Origin: Ilumatobacteraceae bacterium
GTDB taxonomy: Bacteria > Actinomycetota > Acidimicrobiia > Acidimicrobiales > Ilumatobacteraceae
NCBI GenBank assembly: GCA_022425725.1
Contig: JAKMEY010000043.1
Span: forward strand, 48,640-112,639
Reading direction: 5' to 3'
Length of the DNA stretch: 64,000 bases
Part shown: positions 44,568 through 54,114 of the stretch, piece after piece
How the letters are laid out: each line of letters starts with the position of its first letter
Numbering within the stretch: position 1 is the stretch's first letter
Program-made: the position numbers and the translations under genes
Notes under the pieces: model-generated
Seen by the model: the letters and a program-made list of their open reading frames with translations, nothing else
What the model was told of the DNA's origin: nothing
Databases searched by the model: none

Positions 44568-45512
44568 GTGTCCCAACCTGTAGCTCAGGAAAAAATAAAC
44601 AAAGCTCCGACCTCGGTTCCTGATCGGTTGTTCTCCAGCCTCTCTCGGGCCTCGGCTGTGACCATTCTTTTAGTCCTGTCAGGAGTTGCGTTCTTCCTTA
44701 CGATTGTCGGCTGGTCTGGAATGTTCGGTGATATCGAGGGAATGTCGGGTAGCGACAATTTCCTCGAATATGTTGGGCCTCTCGTCTTTGGAACGGTGTA
44801 TTCCGCGACGCTTGCGTTACTCATTGCCACGCCTCTTGCTTTTGCAGTTGCGCTTTTCATCAGTCACTACGCGCCGCGTCGACTCGCGCAAACACTTGGG
44901 TACGTGGTCGATCTGCTTGCGGCGATACCGAGCGTCGTCTTCGGGATTTGGGGTATCACCGTCGTTGCGCCGTTGATGTCGAAGAACGTGTACCCGTGGG
45001 CGAACGACAATCTGAGCTTCATTCCGTTCTTTTCCGGTACCGCCTCGACAAGTGGCCGGACGATGCTAACTGCTGGCATGGTGCTGGCGATGATGATTCT
45101 CCCAATTATCACGGCAATTTCCCGTGAGGTTTTTCTGCAGACTCCTCGTTTACATGAGGAAGCGTCGTTGGCACTTGGTGCAACGAAGTGGGAGATGATC
45201 CGTCAAGCTGTCGTTCCCTATGGCCGGTCTGGGGTTATTAGTGGCGCCATGCTTGGCTTGGGCAGAGCCCTCGGCGAAACGATGGCAGTGGCCATTATCT
45301 TGTCGCCTAGCGACGGGTATTTCTGGAGCATTCTCACCAATCAGAATTCGAACACCATTGCGTCAAACATTGCGTTGAAATTTCCTGAGGCCTACGGGCT
45401 CGACGTCAACCGTCTCATCGCTACCGGGCTTGTGCTCTTTCTTCTCTCGTTCGGTGTAAACATGCTTGCGCGTCGCGTCGCAAATTCTGGGTTCTCTGGA
45501 GCGGCAGGATGA
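44568..45512 (+). CDS. pstC: Phosphate ABC transporter permease PstC
   Basis: A 314-aa inner-membrane permease with six helices. The cytoplasmic coupling loop EEASLALGATKWEMIRQAVVPY is the EAA motif contacting PstB, and GLGRALGETMAVAIIL is the typical later stretch. The start is GTG at 44568, with TTTTTGGAG upstream. It overlaps pstA by four bases (ATGA), so pstC to phoU are translationally coupled. Confidence 0.95.
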   Translation: MSQPVAQEKINKAPTSVPDRLFSSLSRASAVTILLVLSGVAFFLTIVGWSGMFGDIEGMSGSDNFLEYVGPLVFGTVYSATLALLIATPLAFAVALFISHYAPRRLAQTLGYVVDLLAAIPSVVFGIWGITVVAPLMSKNVYPWANDNLSFIPFFSGTASTSGRTMLTAGMVLAMMILPIITAISREVFLQTPRLHEEASLALGATKWEMIRQAVVPYGRSGVISGAMLGLGRALGETMAVAIILSPSDGYFWSILTNQNSNTIASNIALKFPEAYGLDVNRLIATGLVLFLLSFGVNMLARRVANSGFSGAAG

Positions 45513-46603
45513 CTGCAACGATGAGTCCGCCTCAGAGTCAAGTGTCGTCATTGACGACAGGAAAGATGCACCGTGCAATTCCGTTCGCAATTTGTGCGTT
45601 CTCCGTCGCAGTCGGTGTCGTTGCGGTGTACTCGATTGGTGGTTTCAAATGGGGATGGATGGCCATTGTTGGGGCCCACCTTTATCTCTTGCTGGTCACC
45701 ATTGCGTCGCGAGTCATCGAAGACCGCCGTCAAGCAACTGATCGAGCAATGCGCACGGTGATGACCATCGCATTTACGACGGTGACAATTCCGCTTATCT
45801 CTGTCTTCTGGAAAGTGATTGCTGAGGGTGCATCACGATTTGATCGCAAGTTCTTTACTGGCGGCATGCGGATTACCCCCGAGGACATGCTGGCCCAGAT
45901 GGAGGGAGCAGCGGTTGGGGGCGCCCTCCACGCAATGGTGGGCACGCTGATTATTACGGCGATCGCTGGGATCATCTCTGTGCCCCTCGGGCTGTTGACA
46001 GCGATTTACCTCGTCGAATATGGCAAAGGAAAACTTGCAAGCGCCGTCACTCGAATGGTCGATGTGATGACTGGTATCCCTTCAATCGTTGCTGGCTTAT
46101 TCGCCTATGCGCTGTTTGAGTTGTTTCTCGGTCCGGGTACGCGCTCTGGCCTCTCGGGCGGGGTTGCCTTGTCGCTGCTCATGACGCCTGTGGTCGTGCG
46201 TTCATCTGAGGAGATGCTTCGACTCGTACCGAACGAGCTCCGTGAAGCCTCGCTTGCTCTTGGGGTAGCGAAATGGCGGACGATCCTGAAAGTCGTTCTG
46301 CCCACGGCGATAGCAGGAATTCTTACCGGTATCACGCTTGCGGTCGCACGTGTCATTGGTGAGACGGCGCCGTTGCTCGTGACTGCGGGCGTGGCTCAAG
46401 ACATCAATCTCAACCCCTTCAGTGGAAGAATGACGACACTTCCAGTGTTCTCGTATTACGAATACGTGCAGCCTGGAGTGCCCCCTGAAACAGGAATTGC
46501 CCGCGCATGGGGCGCAGCACTGATGCTTGTCATGATCGTTGCCGTTCTCTTCACGGCCGCTCGAATTATGTCGCACGTATTGAAGCCGAAGGGACTCAAA
46601 TGA
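45509..46603 (+). CDS. pstA: Phosphate ABC transporter permease PstA
   Basis: A 364-aa permease partner of PstC. The hydrophobic N-terminal region is longer than in E. coli PstA and precedes the permease domain. The EAA loop is [15 protein letters not shown], followed by [11 protein letters not shown]. It starts with the ATG inside the pstC stop and ends with an ATGA overlap into pstB. Confidence 0.95.
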   Translation: MTATMSPPQSQVSSLTTGKMHRAIPFAICAFSVAVGVVAVYSIGGFKWGWMAIVGAHLYLLLVTIASRVIEDRRQATDRAMRTVMTIAFTTVTIPLISVFWKVIAEGASRFDRKFFTGGMRITPEDMLAQMEGAAVGGALHAMVGTLIITAIAGIISVPLGLLTAIYLVEYGKGKLASAVTRMVDVMTGIPSIVAGLFAYALFELFLGPGTRSGLSGGVALSLLMTPVVVRSSEEMLRLVPNELREASLALGVAKWRTILKVVLPTAIAGILTGITLAVARVIGETAPLLVTAGVAQDINLNPFSGRMTTLPVFSYYEYVQPGVPPETGIARAWGAALMLVMIVAVLFTAARIMSHVLKPKGLK

Positions 46604-47448
46604 CTGCAAACAGCGAGATCGACATGCCGGCACAGACTGCCGGCATAACTCACTCGGAGGTGACGAGCGTGGAGCCGGCGATAGCCGTCAACAACTTGAA
46701 TATCTATTACGACAAGTTTCTTGCCGTTCGTGATGTGACGATTGAGATCGCACCCCGTTCGATCACCGCACTGATTGGCCCATCGGGGTGTGGAAAGTCG
46801 ACGTTTTTGCGGTCACTGAATCGCATGCACGAGGTCATCCCAAAAGCCCATGTCGAGGGTGTTGTGCAACTCAATGGTGAGGATATTTATCGACCAGATG
46901 TTGACCCAGTGACGGTGCGCCGGCGAATTGGGATGGTCTTCCAACGTCCAAACCCGTTCCCCACCATGTCGATTTACGAAAACGTGCTTGCCGGGATGAG
47001 GCTTAACGCCAATCGTCTCAGCAAACCTGACGCAGACGAGATCGTTGAACACTCGCTCACCGGCGCAAACCTCTGGGGGGAAGTGAAGGACCGTCTTGAC
47101 AACCCGGGCTCAAGCCTTTCAGGTGGGCAACAACAACGGCTGTGCATAGCGAGGGCGATTGCGGTTGAGCCCGAAGTGTTGTTGATGGATGAACCGTGCT
47201 CGGCACTTGACCCCATCTCGACGATGGCCATCGAAGCGCTCATGGAGCAACTCAAAGACCAATTCACCATTGTGATTGTGACCCACAACATGCAACAAGC
47301 CGCCCGTGTGAGCGAACGCACCGCATTCTTCAATATCGATGGCCCGGGACAGCCGGGTCACATTGTGGAGATGGATCTCACCGAAAAGATGTTCTCAAAC
47401 CCACAAGAGAAAGCAACATCCGATTACGTCACAGGAAGGTTTGGCTGA
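46600..47448 (+). CDS. pstB: Phosphate ABC transporter ATP-binding protein PstB
   Basis: A 282-aa ATPase driving phosphate import. Walker [11 protein letters not shown]-loop QRPNPFP, signature [14 protein letters not shown] and Walker [12 protein letters not shown] are intact. An N-terminal extension of about 25 residues precedes the fold. ATG at 46600 overlaps the pstA stop. The frame is open further upstream over pstA but has no credible start there. phoU follows with a one-base overlap. Confidence 0.97.
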   Translation: MTANSEIDMPAQTAGITHSEVTSVEPAIAVNNLNIYYDKFLAVRDVTIEIAPRSITALIGPSGCGKSTFLRSLNRMHEVIPKAHVEGVVQLNGEDIYRPDVDPVTVRRRIGMVFQRPNPFPTMSIYENVLAGMRLNANRLSKPDADEIVEHSLTGANLWGEVKDRLDNPGSSLSGGQQQRLCIARAIAVEPEVLLMDEPCSALDPISTMAIEALMEQLKDQFTIVIVTHNMQQAARVSERTAFFNIDGPGQPGHIVEMDLTEKMFSNPQEKATSDYVTGRFG

Positions 47449-48170
47449 TGAGTGATCTACGGCAAGGTTTTCAGGATGATCTTGATCGAATTCGCAAGCA
47501 GGTTTCGACGATCGGGGCGTACATCGTCGAATTGATTCCTCAAGTAACCAACATCATGCTGTCGGGCGATCTCAAAGCCGCAGAAGTTGTCATTCGAGCT
47601 GACAAAGATATTGACGAGCGAGTACTCGAAACCGAAGAGCTCATTTTGAAAGTGCTTGCACTTCAGTCACCTGTGGCTGGCGATCTGCGAGAGGTGACCT
47701 CTGCGCTGAAAATTATCGCTGATATGGAACGCTCGGCCGACCTTGCCTGCAATATCTGCAAGGCCTCTCGCCGAATCCATGGCTACGAGATGGATCCAAA
47801 GTTGAGGGGCCTCATTCAAAAGCTGGGCGACCAAGCAGCAAAGGAGTACCGCAAGGCGGTCAACTCATATGTCAATCGAGATGCAATGGAATCCGCAGCG
47901 CTTGGCGATATCGATGAACTGCTCGACAATTTGCAACGCGAATTTCTTCAGCAGATCATCGAAAGCCATTCTGCTCAGACAATCGATCTCCAAGTGGCAG
48001 TGCAACTGACGCTTGTCGCCCGTTTCTATGAACGCTTGGGCGATCACGCAGTGAACCTCGCCAGTCGGGTCAGATTTATTGAGGAGGGAACCTTTCCTGA
48101 ACTTCACGTTTCTGATCGTGAATTAAGTGAGGAAGTGGGATCCCCATTTGGACCGACCGGATCTGACTGA
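47448..48170 (+). CDS. phoU: Phosphate signalling regulator PhoU
   Basis: A 240-aa all-helical PhoU protein made of two three-helix bundles, about 10-110 and 125-215. Typical stretches are VAGDLREVTSALKIIADMERSADLA and VARFYERLGDHAVNLA. It links PstSCAB activity to the histidine kinase, keeping the Pho regulon off when phosphate is plentiful. The start codon overlaps the pstB stop by one base. The kinase gene follows after 12 bp. Confidence 0.95.
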   Translation: MSDLRQGFQDDLDRIRKQVSTIGAYIVELIPQVTNIMLSGDLKAAEVVIRADKDIDERVLETEELILKVLALQSPVAGDLREVTSALKIIADMERSADLACNICKASRRIHGYEMDPKLRGLIQKLGDQAAKEYRKAVNSYVNRDAMESAALGDIDELLDNLQREFLQQIIESHSAQTIDLQVAVQLTLVARFYERLGDHAVNLASRVRFIEEGTFPELHVSDRELSEEVGSPFGPTGSD

Positions 48171-48182
48171 CGTTAGAGATTG

Positions 48183-49283
48183 ATGAACACTCTCATTGTC
48201 GTGATGGTTGCCGGACTCGCAGGCGGAGTTGGTTTTTTTGTCAACGGCATGTTGACAAGACCAAAAGAGCAGGATTCTGCTCAAGTTGATGAGCCACCTC
48301 AGGCGGCGAAATCGGAGGTCGATGTTGTAGACATACTCCCAATTCCTCTTGCCGTCGTCGATGTACACATGCGCGAAACGATGAAGAATCGAGCGCTTGT
48401 CGGGCTCGCCTCCGGGTCAACCGCGTTGCTGTTGGATGACGCGGTTGACGGTGCTCTTCAGAAAGCTCTCAATGGTGTGGAGGTAAGTGAGACGCTGACC
48501 TTCAGTGGACCGCCCCAATTGATCTGCGAACTCCACGCTGGGAAGTTGAATGGGAGTGGCGCATATGCAGTTCTCATTGACGTGACCGAAAAATCGCGTG
48601 CTGATTCAATGAGAACCGACTTCGTTGCCAACATCAGTCACGAACTGAAGACACCCGTTGGGGCGGTTGCGGTGCTTGCCGAGGCGTTGATGGGAGAAAC
48701 AGATCCTGCAATTATCGAGCGGTTGACGGGACGGATGCTCACTGAGTCAGAGCGAGCAGCGAAGACGATCGACGACCTCCTCGAGCTCTCTCAGACCGAG
48801 CAATCCATCAGCGAGAACACCGAAGATATCAATGTGGAAGAACTGCTGTTGGCGGTGAGGGCGAGATATGACGAGGCATCTCGACAGCGTGGAATCAAGA
48901 TTGTGGTGGCAGCAAGCCCATCAGCACACGTCACTGGCGATCGCCAACAAATCGCATCAGCAGTTGGCAATCTCGTTGATAACGCAGTGAAGTATTCACT
49001 TGATGAGGGCGTCGTCACTCTTCGGTCAGTTGCCGGCGCCGAAGACATAACAATCGAGGTGTGCGATAGCGGTGTCGGTATTCCTAGTAGCGACCTTGAC
49101 CGAATCTTTGAGCGCTTCTATCGGGTCGACAAGGCAAGAAGCCGAGGAACCGGTGGAACAGGTCTCGGACTTGCGATCGTTCGTCATGTCGTGACGAATC
49201 ATGGTGGAACCGTTCAGGTGACCTCGACAGAGGGCGAAGGCAGTTGCTTTCGGTTGCTCTTTCCTGTGAAGGCAGAAGCATGA
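48183..49283 (+). CDS. phoR: PhoR/SenX3-like sensor histidine kinase
   Basis: A 366-aa kinase with one N-terminal membrane helix (about 3-24), a PAS-like region (50-135), H-box with H153 (ISHELKTPVGA), and full N, G1 and G2 boxes (DNAVKYS, DSGVGIP, GTGLGLAIV). The absence of an extracytoplasmic domain fits PhoR/SenX3, which reads phosphate through PhoU and PstB. ATG at 48183 is chosen over the TTG just before it. It overlaps the regulator gene by four bases (ATGA). Confidence 0.93.
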   Translation: MNTLIVVMVAGLAGGVGFFVNGMLTRPKEQDSAQVDEPPQAAKSEVDVVDILPIPLAVVDVHMRETMKNRALVGLASGSTALLLDDAVDGALQKALNGVEVSETLTFSGPPQLICELHAGKLNGSGAYAVLIDVTEKSRADSMRTDFVANISHELKTPVGAVAVLAEALMGETDPAIIERLTGRMLTESERAAKTIDDLLELSQTEQSISENTEDINVEELLLAVRARYDEASRQRGIKIVVAASPSAHVTGDRQQIASAVGNLVDNAVKYSLDEGVVTLRSVAGAEDITIEVCDSGVGIPSSDLDRIFERFYRVDKARSRGTGGTGLGLAIVRHVVTNHGGTVQVTSTEGEGSCFRLLFPVKAEA

Positions 49284-49990
49284 GTGAAGCACATATTTTC
49301 GTGGTCGAAGACGAAGAGTCATTCGTTGATGCTCTTGAGGTGGGACTTGCCCGAGAGGGGTTCACGGTCAGCGTTGCGCGAGATGGTTTTGAAGCCCTTG
49401 AGAAGTTCGATGAGGTCAACCCAGATCTGGTTCTGTTAGATGTCATGTTGCCGCGAGTGACTGGCGTTGAAGTGTGTCGTCAGCTCCGGCAGAAAAGCAC
49501 GATTCCGATCATCATGGTGACTGCGAAGTCGAGTGAGATAGACACCGTTGTGGGTCTCGAAGTAGGAGCAGATGATTACGTTGCGAAGCCCTACCGAATT
49601 CGAGAACTGGTCGCACGAATCAGAGCGGCCCTTCGGCGCGATGCTGGAGATATCACCGGTGGGGTTCGTCGACCAACGGCGACCTCGGTTGTTGTTGGAG
49701 ATATTGAACTCAACGAGGCCGAACACACGGTGACGGTTCGCGGTGAAAGTATCACCATGCCGCTTAAAGAATTCGACGTATTGCGCCTACTGATGATGAA
49801 CGTTGGCCACGTCATGACGCGCGAGCTTCTGATCGATCGTGTCTGGGGATCCGATTATTACGGCGACACCAAAACCCTTGACGTCCACGTCAAAAGGGTG
49901 CGGGCAAAGATCGAAAGCGACCCGGCGAACCCGTCAAATATCGTCACCGTTCGTGGCCTCGGGTACAAATTTGAACGCCCTGCGACGTAA
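49280..49990 (+). CDS. phoB: PhoB/RegX3-like response regulator
   Basis: A 236-aa OmpR-family regulator. The receiver has phospho-acceptor D54 (LVLLDVMLP) and lysine in VAKPYR, then a winged helix (about 135-236) ending VRGLGYKFERP. ATG at 49280 sits in the kinase stop; the open frame before it belongs to phoR. As the last gene of the pst-pho cluster it is the best candidate to bind the PHO box array at 43185. Confidence 0.94.
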   Translation: MSEAHIFVVEDEESFVDALEVGLAREGFTVSVARDGFEALEKFDEVNPDLVLLDVMLPRVTGVEVCRQLRQKSTIPIIMVTAKSSEIDTVVGLEVGADDYVAKPYRIRELVARIRAALRRDAGDITGGVRRPTATSVVVGDIELNEAEHTVTVRGESITMPLKEFDVLRLLMMNVGHVMTRELLIDRVWGSDYYGDTKTLDVHVKRVRAKIESDPANPSNIVTVRGLGYKFERPAT

Positions 49991-50018
49991 CGAGTAGCCG
50001 CTGTCTACGATGATGGCT

Positions 50019-51203
50019 GTGCCCGCACAACGGCAACACAGCCGGTTTCAGTCACTAGCGATCACCCATGCGGTGATGACCGCCGGTGAAGCATCGGTGG
50101 TGCTTGCACTCGCCGATTCATTCTTTTTTGACGTTGATCTTGATGCTGCGCGCTCACGGTTGCTTGCGTTTTTGCTTGTCGGGTTCGCACCATTTTTGAT
50201 GGTGAACGCCAAGTTAGGCCCGATGATCGACCGACTTCGCGGTGGGCGACGGGCGATGGTGGTCGGCCTTGCAATTTCTCGTGTCGGGGTGCAGATCGGC
50301 ATGATTTTCACCGCAGACGGGATAGCCCTGTTCCCGTTCGTCTTTGCGGCTCTTGTGCTGCAGAAGACGTATGCAGTGACAAAACAAGCGATCGTGCCGT
50401 CAGTCGTTCGAAATGCAAGCGACCTCGTGGAAGCAAACTCAAAACTTGGCCGTATTGCGACACTGACCGGAGCATTTGCGGTTGTGCCGGCGGCTGGCAT
50501 TCAGCAATTGCTAGGAACGGGAGCCACGCTGTTTTATGGAGCGGTATTTTTTGTCGCAGCAGCGGTCCTTGCCACACGACTTCCTCGAGCGCATGCGAGT
50601 CGCTCAGCGAGTGAACCGCTGGCAGAGCGTGGCGTGAAAAGTTCTGATGTGCACGTCGGATGGATCGCAATGACCGTGCTTCGATTTGCTCAAGGATTCA
50701 CCTTGTTTCAAGTCGCGCTCTGGTTTCGGTCAAGCGCCGCATCACCGCTATGGCTCGTAGCTGCCGTCGGACTTGGCGCTCTTGCACCGTTCGTCGGCAA
50801 CACGGTGGGGCCTTGGCTCCGCCAAAAGACCGAGGTTGAGAAAATGCTCGCGGCGGCGCTTGCGCTTCCTGCGATTGCAGCTGGGGGAGCGGTATTTGTT
50901 GGCGGCTACTTGGTTGGTGTCGTACTTTCTGTGGTGGTCAACTTTTCTGGGAGCATCGGCCGATTGGCATTCGAATCAATCGTCCAGCGCGATGTGGCAG
51001 AACGAAGTCGAGCAGCGACATTTGCGTGGTTTGAGACACGATTTCAATTCGGATGGGTGGCCGGCGCAGCGATCCCTATTCTTGTTGAGATGTCAGGAAC
51101 GGTGGGCATCGCCTATCTTGCGGCCGTTCTCGTTGCGGCGCTCGTGTCGTACGTTGCCGGTGCCAGGCCGTTTGCGCCAGATGTGACCGTTACGACTCAC
51201 TGA
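50019..51203 (+). CDS. MFS-type membrane protein
   Basis: About 394 aa with 10-12 hydrophobic segments and the MFS-like arrangement (LMVNAKLGPMIDRLRGGRRAM as cytoplasmic loop). Substrate unknown. GTG at 50019 is preferred because TACGAT (50006-50011) lies seven bases before it, as for other leaderless genes here; ATGs at 50010 and 50013 fall within or next to that hexamer. The 3' end overlaps the convergent DUF2342 gene by 14 bp. Confidence 0.8.
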   Translation: MPAQRQHSRFQSLAITHAVMTAGEASVVLALADSFFFDVDLDAARSRLLAFLLVGFAPFLMVNAKLGPMIDRLRGGRRAMVVGLAISRVGVQIGMIFTADGIALFPFVFAALVLQKTYAVTKQAIVPSVVRNASDLVEANSKLGRIATLTGAFAVVPAAGIQQLLGTGATLFYGAVFFVAAAVLATRLPRAHASRSASEPLAERGVKSSDVHVGWIAMTVLRFAQGFTLFQVALWFRSSAASPLWLVAAVGLGALAPFVGNTVGPWLRQKTEVEKMLAAALALPAIAAGGAVFVGGYLVGVVLSVVVNFSGSIGRLAFESIVQRDVAERSRAATFAWFETRFQFGWVAGAAIPILVEMSGTVGIAYLAAVLVAALVSYVAGARPFAPDVTVTTH

Positions 51204-52362
51204 CCCGTGCGATCCACAGGCCAGGCGCAGCAATTTCGCTTGGTGTTGGGCAGCGATCGTCGCCAGTGAGCAACATCGCCATCGCTGCATCGTCACCGAC
51301 CCGGTCAACCACGCCCTGCACGAATTGTTTGCCGCTACGAACTTGTTCTTCATCGAGCCGAATGCCAAGCAGGCGATGAACAAATACATCTGAAGGAGAT
51401 TGTTCAACGCGTTGGCGACGAACCGCTTCAGCGATTCGAAGCGCAGAACCCCCGACAACCCGGACAGATACCGCATCGACGATCCAATCGGTGAAGCCAA
51501 CAACCGCAGCGACAGCGGCATCAAGTCGCGGCTCCATCTCACGCTGCTCCTCCGAGCTCACAGCCCCCAACAGAATCGCCGGATCACCAAGCGTTTGCTG
51601 GATGGCTTCCATCGGGTCTCCCGAGGTTGGGTCAAGACCGCCGAGCTTTTCAATCACCGCATCAGGGTCAGGTCGGAACGCAGCGACATATTGACGGACC
51701 ATCGCCGAAAGTGGAGTTGCGAAGTTCGGTGAACTCAGCACTGTCTGGCCTGCAAATTCATGTGCCAGTACCCATAGGCGTACTTCATCAAGTGGGATTT
51801 CCCACTGGGCTGCAAACGCATCGATGTTCACGCCGATGAGTTTCAGTCGCTGGTCAGTCCGCGGAATCGGCAGGTCGTGAACTCCGAAACAGCGTTGAGC
51901 AAGATCACCGGTCATCGAACCGACCGCCATTCCGAGCATCGCCGGAGCCATCATTTTTGACAGACCAGCCATCATCTGGGCCATGGGGTCGGTTGCGTCC
52001 TCATCGACCCCGGTTGAACCACTGAGAGCCGTGGCGAGATCGGTGAAGAGCGGGCGATATGAATCGAGGGTGTCAGCAGCCCATTGTGAACGGCTGCACG
52101 TGACGACATCTGTGGTCGAGAGGTCGGCTCCGGTGAGGTCACCGACATGCATTCGTGCGATCGGTACAAGCGCCTCGAGGGCCATGCGAGACGCTGGGTC
52201 TACATTTGGTTCCTGCTCCCCGCCGGTCGCTCCAAGGAGAGCAAATTGACGTGCCGCATCCCAATTGATCGGCCCCTGTCCCGACATTGCTTTCGCAATA
52301 TCGCCAAGGAACGGAATTCCGCTGAAGGGATCTTCTGAGTTTGGCTCAGGAGTATTGGCCAT
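51190..52362 (-). CDS. DUF2342 (zinc metalloprotease-like) family protein with altered active site
   Basis: A 390-aa protein of the actinobacterial DUF2342 family (zinc-dependent metalloprotease-like). The N-terminal DPFSGIPFLGDIAKA and GPINWDAARQFA are typical. Where the family has HExxH, this protein reads LAHEFAGQ: H201 and E202 are present but the second histidine is G205. Activity as a zinc protease is therefore doubtful. ATG at 52362 has TAGCAT (52370-52375, minus strand) seven bases upstream. The gene is divergent from the epimerase-like gene, with promoters packed into 43 bp. Confidence 0.85.
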   Translation of the reverse strand: MANTPEPNSEDPFSGIPFLGDIAKAMSGQGPINWDAARQFALLGATGGEQEPNVDPASRMALEALVPIARMHVGDLTGADLSTTDVVTCSRSQWAADTLDSYRPLFTDLATALSGSTGVDEDATDPMAQMMAGLSKMMAPAMLGMAVGSMTGDLAQRCFGVHDLPIPRTDQRLKLIGVNIDAFAAQWEIPLDEVRLWVLAHEFAGQTVLSSPNFATPLSAMVRQYVAAFRPDPDAVIEKLGGLDPTSGDPMEAIQQTLGDPAILLGAVSSEEQREMEPRLDAAVAAVVGFTDWIVDAVSVRVVGGSALRIAEAVRRQRVEQSPSDVFVHRLLGIRLDEEQVRSGKQFVQGVVDRVGDDAAMAMLLTGDDRCPTPSEIAAPGLWIARVSES

Positions 52363-52405
52363 ATCTCTGATGCTAGGCACTTCTCGGGCGGGTAACGTCG
52401 CCGAG

Positions 52406-53377
52406 GTGGCGATGAAGGTACTTGTTCGTGAAGGAGCGACCACTCTTTCGCATCGGGTCATCGATCGATTACTCGCGAACGCGGCCGTTGAAATGGTGCC
52501 GCTTGATGCAGGAGTTGCCGATGTCATCGTCGATCTTCGTGTTGGTGATCACGATGGATTAGCCCGTCGGCGTTCAAGTGCGACCGTTGAAGGTGAAGCG
52601 TTAATGGAAGAAGTGCGGCGCGTGAATGCCGGCCGGGTGGTGATGTTGTCGTCGTCGCTCGTATATGGACCTCACGCGAATAGTCGTATTCCCATCACCG
52701 AAGATGAGGTCATTCGACCCGAGGCGTCATTCGTGTTTGCTCGCCAGCTCTCTTCTGTTGAGCATGTTCTCGATCGATGGCGACGGGGGTCTGACGACCG
52801 ATCGGTGGCAGTGCTTCGCCCAACGGTGACGATGGGCCTTGGAGCCTCATCATCGCTGGCAAGGGCCCTCGCAGCAGGCTCTGGTCGCCGACTTGGCGAT
52901 GAGGAGCCGCCTGCACAGTTTCTGCACATCGATGATCTTGCTGCCGCTGTTGAAACAGTGGTCGTGTCTGAATACGACGGAGTTGTCAATGTCGCACCAG
53001 ATGGTTGGGTTCCTGGAGATCGGGTACGAGCCCTCCTCGGCCGCCGCTGGCAGATCCCCGTTCCTCGATGGGTTCGTGAGCAGTTATGGGCTCTGCAGTG
53101 GAGGTTTCAACGTGGACCGATCCCACCAGGTTTGGGGCCGTACACGACAACCAGTTGGGTGGTGGCCAACGATCGATTGAAATCGCTCGGTTGGACCTCG
53201 TCGGTTACGAACGAACAGACATTCGTTGAAGGCACTGAGAGCCCTTGGTGGGCATCGATCACCCCCAAACGACGTCAGGAACTTGCGCTTGGTGGAGCTG
53301 TTGTCGGCATCGTCATCGCAGCTTCTGCAATCGTCGTAATCGGTGTTCGGGCGTTTCGTCTCCAGCGCCAGCGTTAG
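52406..53377 (+). CDS. NAD-dependent epimerase/dehydratase-like protein with C-terminal membrane helix
   Basis: About 323 aa. It has the extended-SDR pattern (DVIVDLRVGDHDG, VVMLSSSLVYGPHA, FLHIDDLAAAVETVV, VNVAPDG), but the N-terminal glycine loop is lost (VLVREGATTLSHRVI) and no YxxxK is clear. Nucleotide binding or catalysis may be reduced. A single hydrophobic segment at the C-terminus (GGAVVGIVIAASAIVVIGV) anchors it. GTG at 52406 lies seven bases after TAACGT (52393-52398). ATG at 52412 is possible. It may act on a nucleotide sugar or sterol-like substrate. Confidence 0.78.
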   Translation: MAMKVLVREGATTLSHRVIDRLLANAAVEMVPLDAGVADVIVDLRVGDHDGLARRRSSATVEGEALMEEVRRVNAGRVVMLSSSLVYGPHANSRIPITEDEVIRPEASFVFARQLSSVEHVLDRWRRGSDDRSVAVLRPTVTMGLGASSSLARALAAGSGRRLGDEEPPAQFLHIDDLAAAVETVVVSEYDGVVNVAPDGWVPGDRVRALLGRRWQIPVPRWVREQLWALQWRFQRGPIPPGLGPYTTTSWVVANDRLKSLGWTSSVTNEQTFVEGTESPWWASITPKRRQELALGGAVVGIVIAASAIVVIGVRAFRLQRQR

Positions 53378-53559
53378 CCCATTGCACTCACGATGACTGC
53401 CGCAACGACCGCTGCCGTCACGGCGATCACCCCGGTGATGAGTGCAGAAATTCGAAGTCGTCTGCTCGGCGGCTCCGCAGCGAACACGATGCGGTGCTCG
53501 GCTGAGATCTCGGCCGGATGACGCCATTCGCGCTCGTGAGGTGGGGGAACAAGATCCAC
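53374..53559 (-). CDS. Small membrane protein resembling a protease N-terminus
   Basis: A 61-aa protein. The first part, PPPHEREWRHPAEI, matches the cytoplasmic leader found before the membrane helix of actinobacterial trypsin-like serine proteases. One membrane segment follows (about 37-60) and the protein then stops. No protease domain is in frame downstream. It is either a stand-alone small protein or a remnant of a longer gene. The start is GTG; TACAGT (53569-53574, minus strand) lies nine bases upstream. It overlaps the convergent epimerase-like gene by four bases. Confidence 0.65.
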   Translation of the reverse strand: MDLVPPPHEREWRHPAEISAEHRIVFAAEPPSRRLRISALITGVIAVTAAVVAAVIVSAMG

Positions 53560-53630
53560 GAATAGTCGACTGTAGTAACTGTTCAGCCGAATCTGCAGTC
53601 ACGGCACGCCTTGGGCACTACGATGCAGAT

Positions 53631-54113
53631 GTGCAGGCTCCGGAACGTGACGACAACTGGTTTGACGTCACCTCTGCTGTGTTAAATGCCGGCGTAGCCC
53701 ATGACTGGGCGGTCAGACCAGAGTGTGGAGCGGTCACGTTGTTCTCAGGAACCGTGCGAAATCACGCAGACGGTCGAGATGATGTCGTCGCCCTGACCTA
53801 TGAGGCGTACGAAGAAAAGACGATTGATTCATTCGCAGCAATCGCTGACGAACTGCGCAACCGTTGGCCCGACGTTGGTCGAGTGCTGATTTGGCATCGC
53901 ATTGGCCGCCTCGAGTTGTGCGAGGTGTCGGTAATTGTTGCCGTGTCATCCCCTCATCGTCCAGTTGCATTTGAAGCGGCCCGGTTTGCGATTGATGCGC
54001 TCAAGGTTTCATCTCCCATTTGGAAGCATGAAGAATGGTCAGAGGGTTCTGATTGGGGAACTGGAGCATCTCCGATCGAGCGGCCCAGCGATGTTGCATC
54101 GGAGCCGAACTGA
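53631..54113 (+). CDS. moaE: Molybdopterin synthase catalytic subunit
   Basis: A 160-aa MoaE that transfers sulfur from MoaD to precursor Z in molybdenum-cofactor synthesis. Recognisable parts are ECGAVTLFSGTVRNHADGR, LTYEAYEE, IWHRIGRLE, SSPHRPVAFEAARFAIDALK and the catalytic-lysine region PIWKHE. No moaD or other moa genes are adjacent. The GTG start at 53631 is supported by TACGAT (53619-53624) six bases upstream; the frame continues upstream but without a usable signal. Confidence 0.92.
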   Translation: MQAPERDDNWFDVTSAVLNAGVAHDWAVRPECGAVTLFSGTVRNHADGRDDVVALTYEAYEEKTIDSFAAIADELRNRWPDVGRVLIWHRIGRLELCEVSVIVAVSSPHRPVAFEAARFAIDALKVSSPIWKHEEWSEGSDWGTGASPIERPSDVASEPN

Positions 54114-54114
54114 C

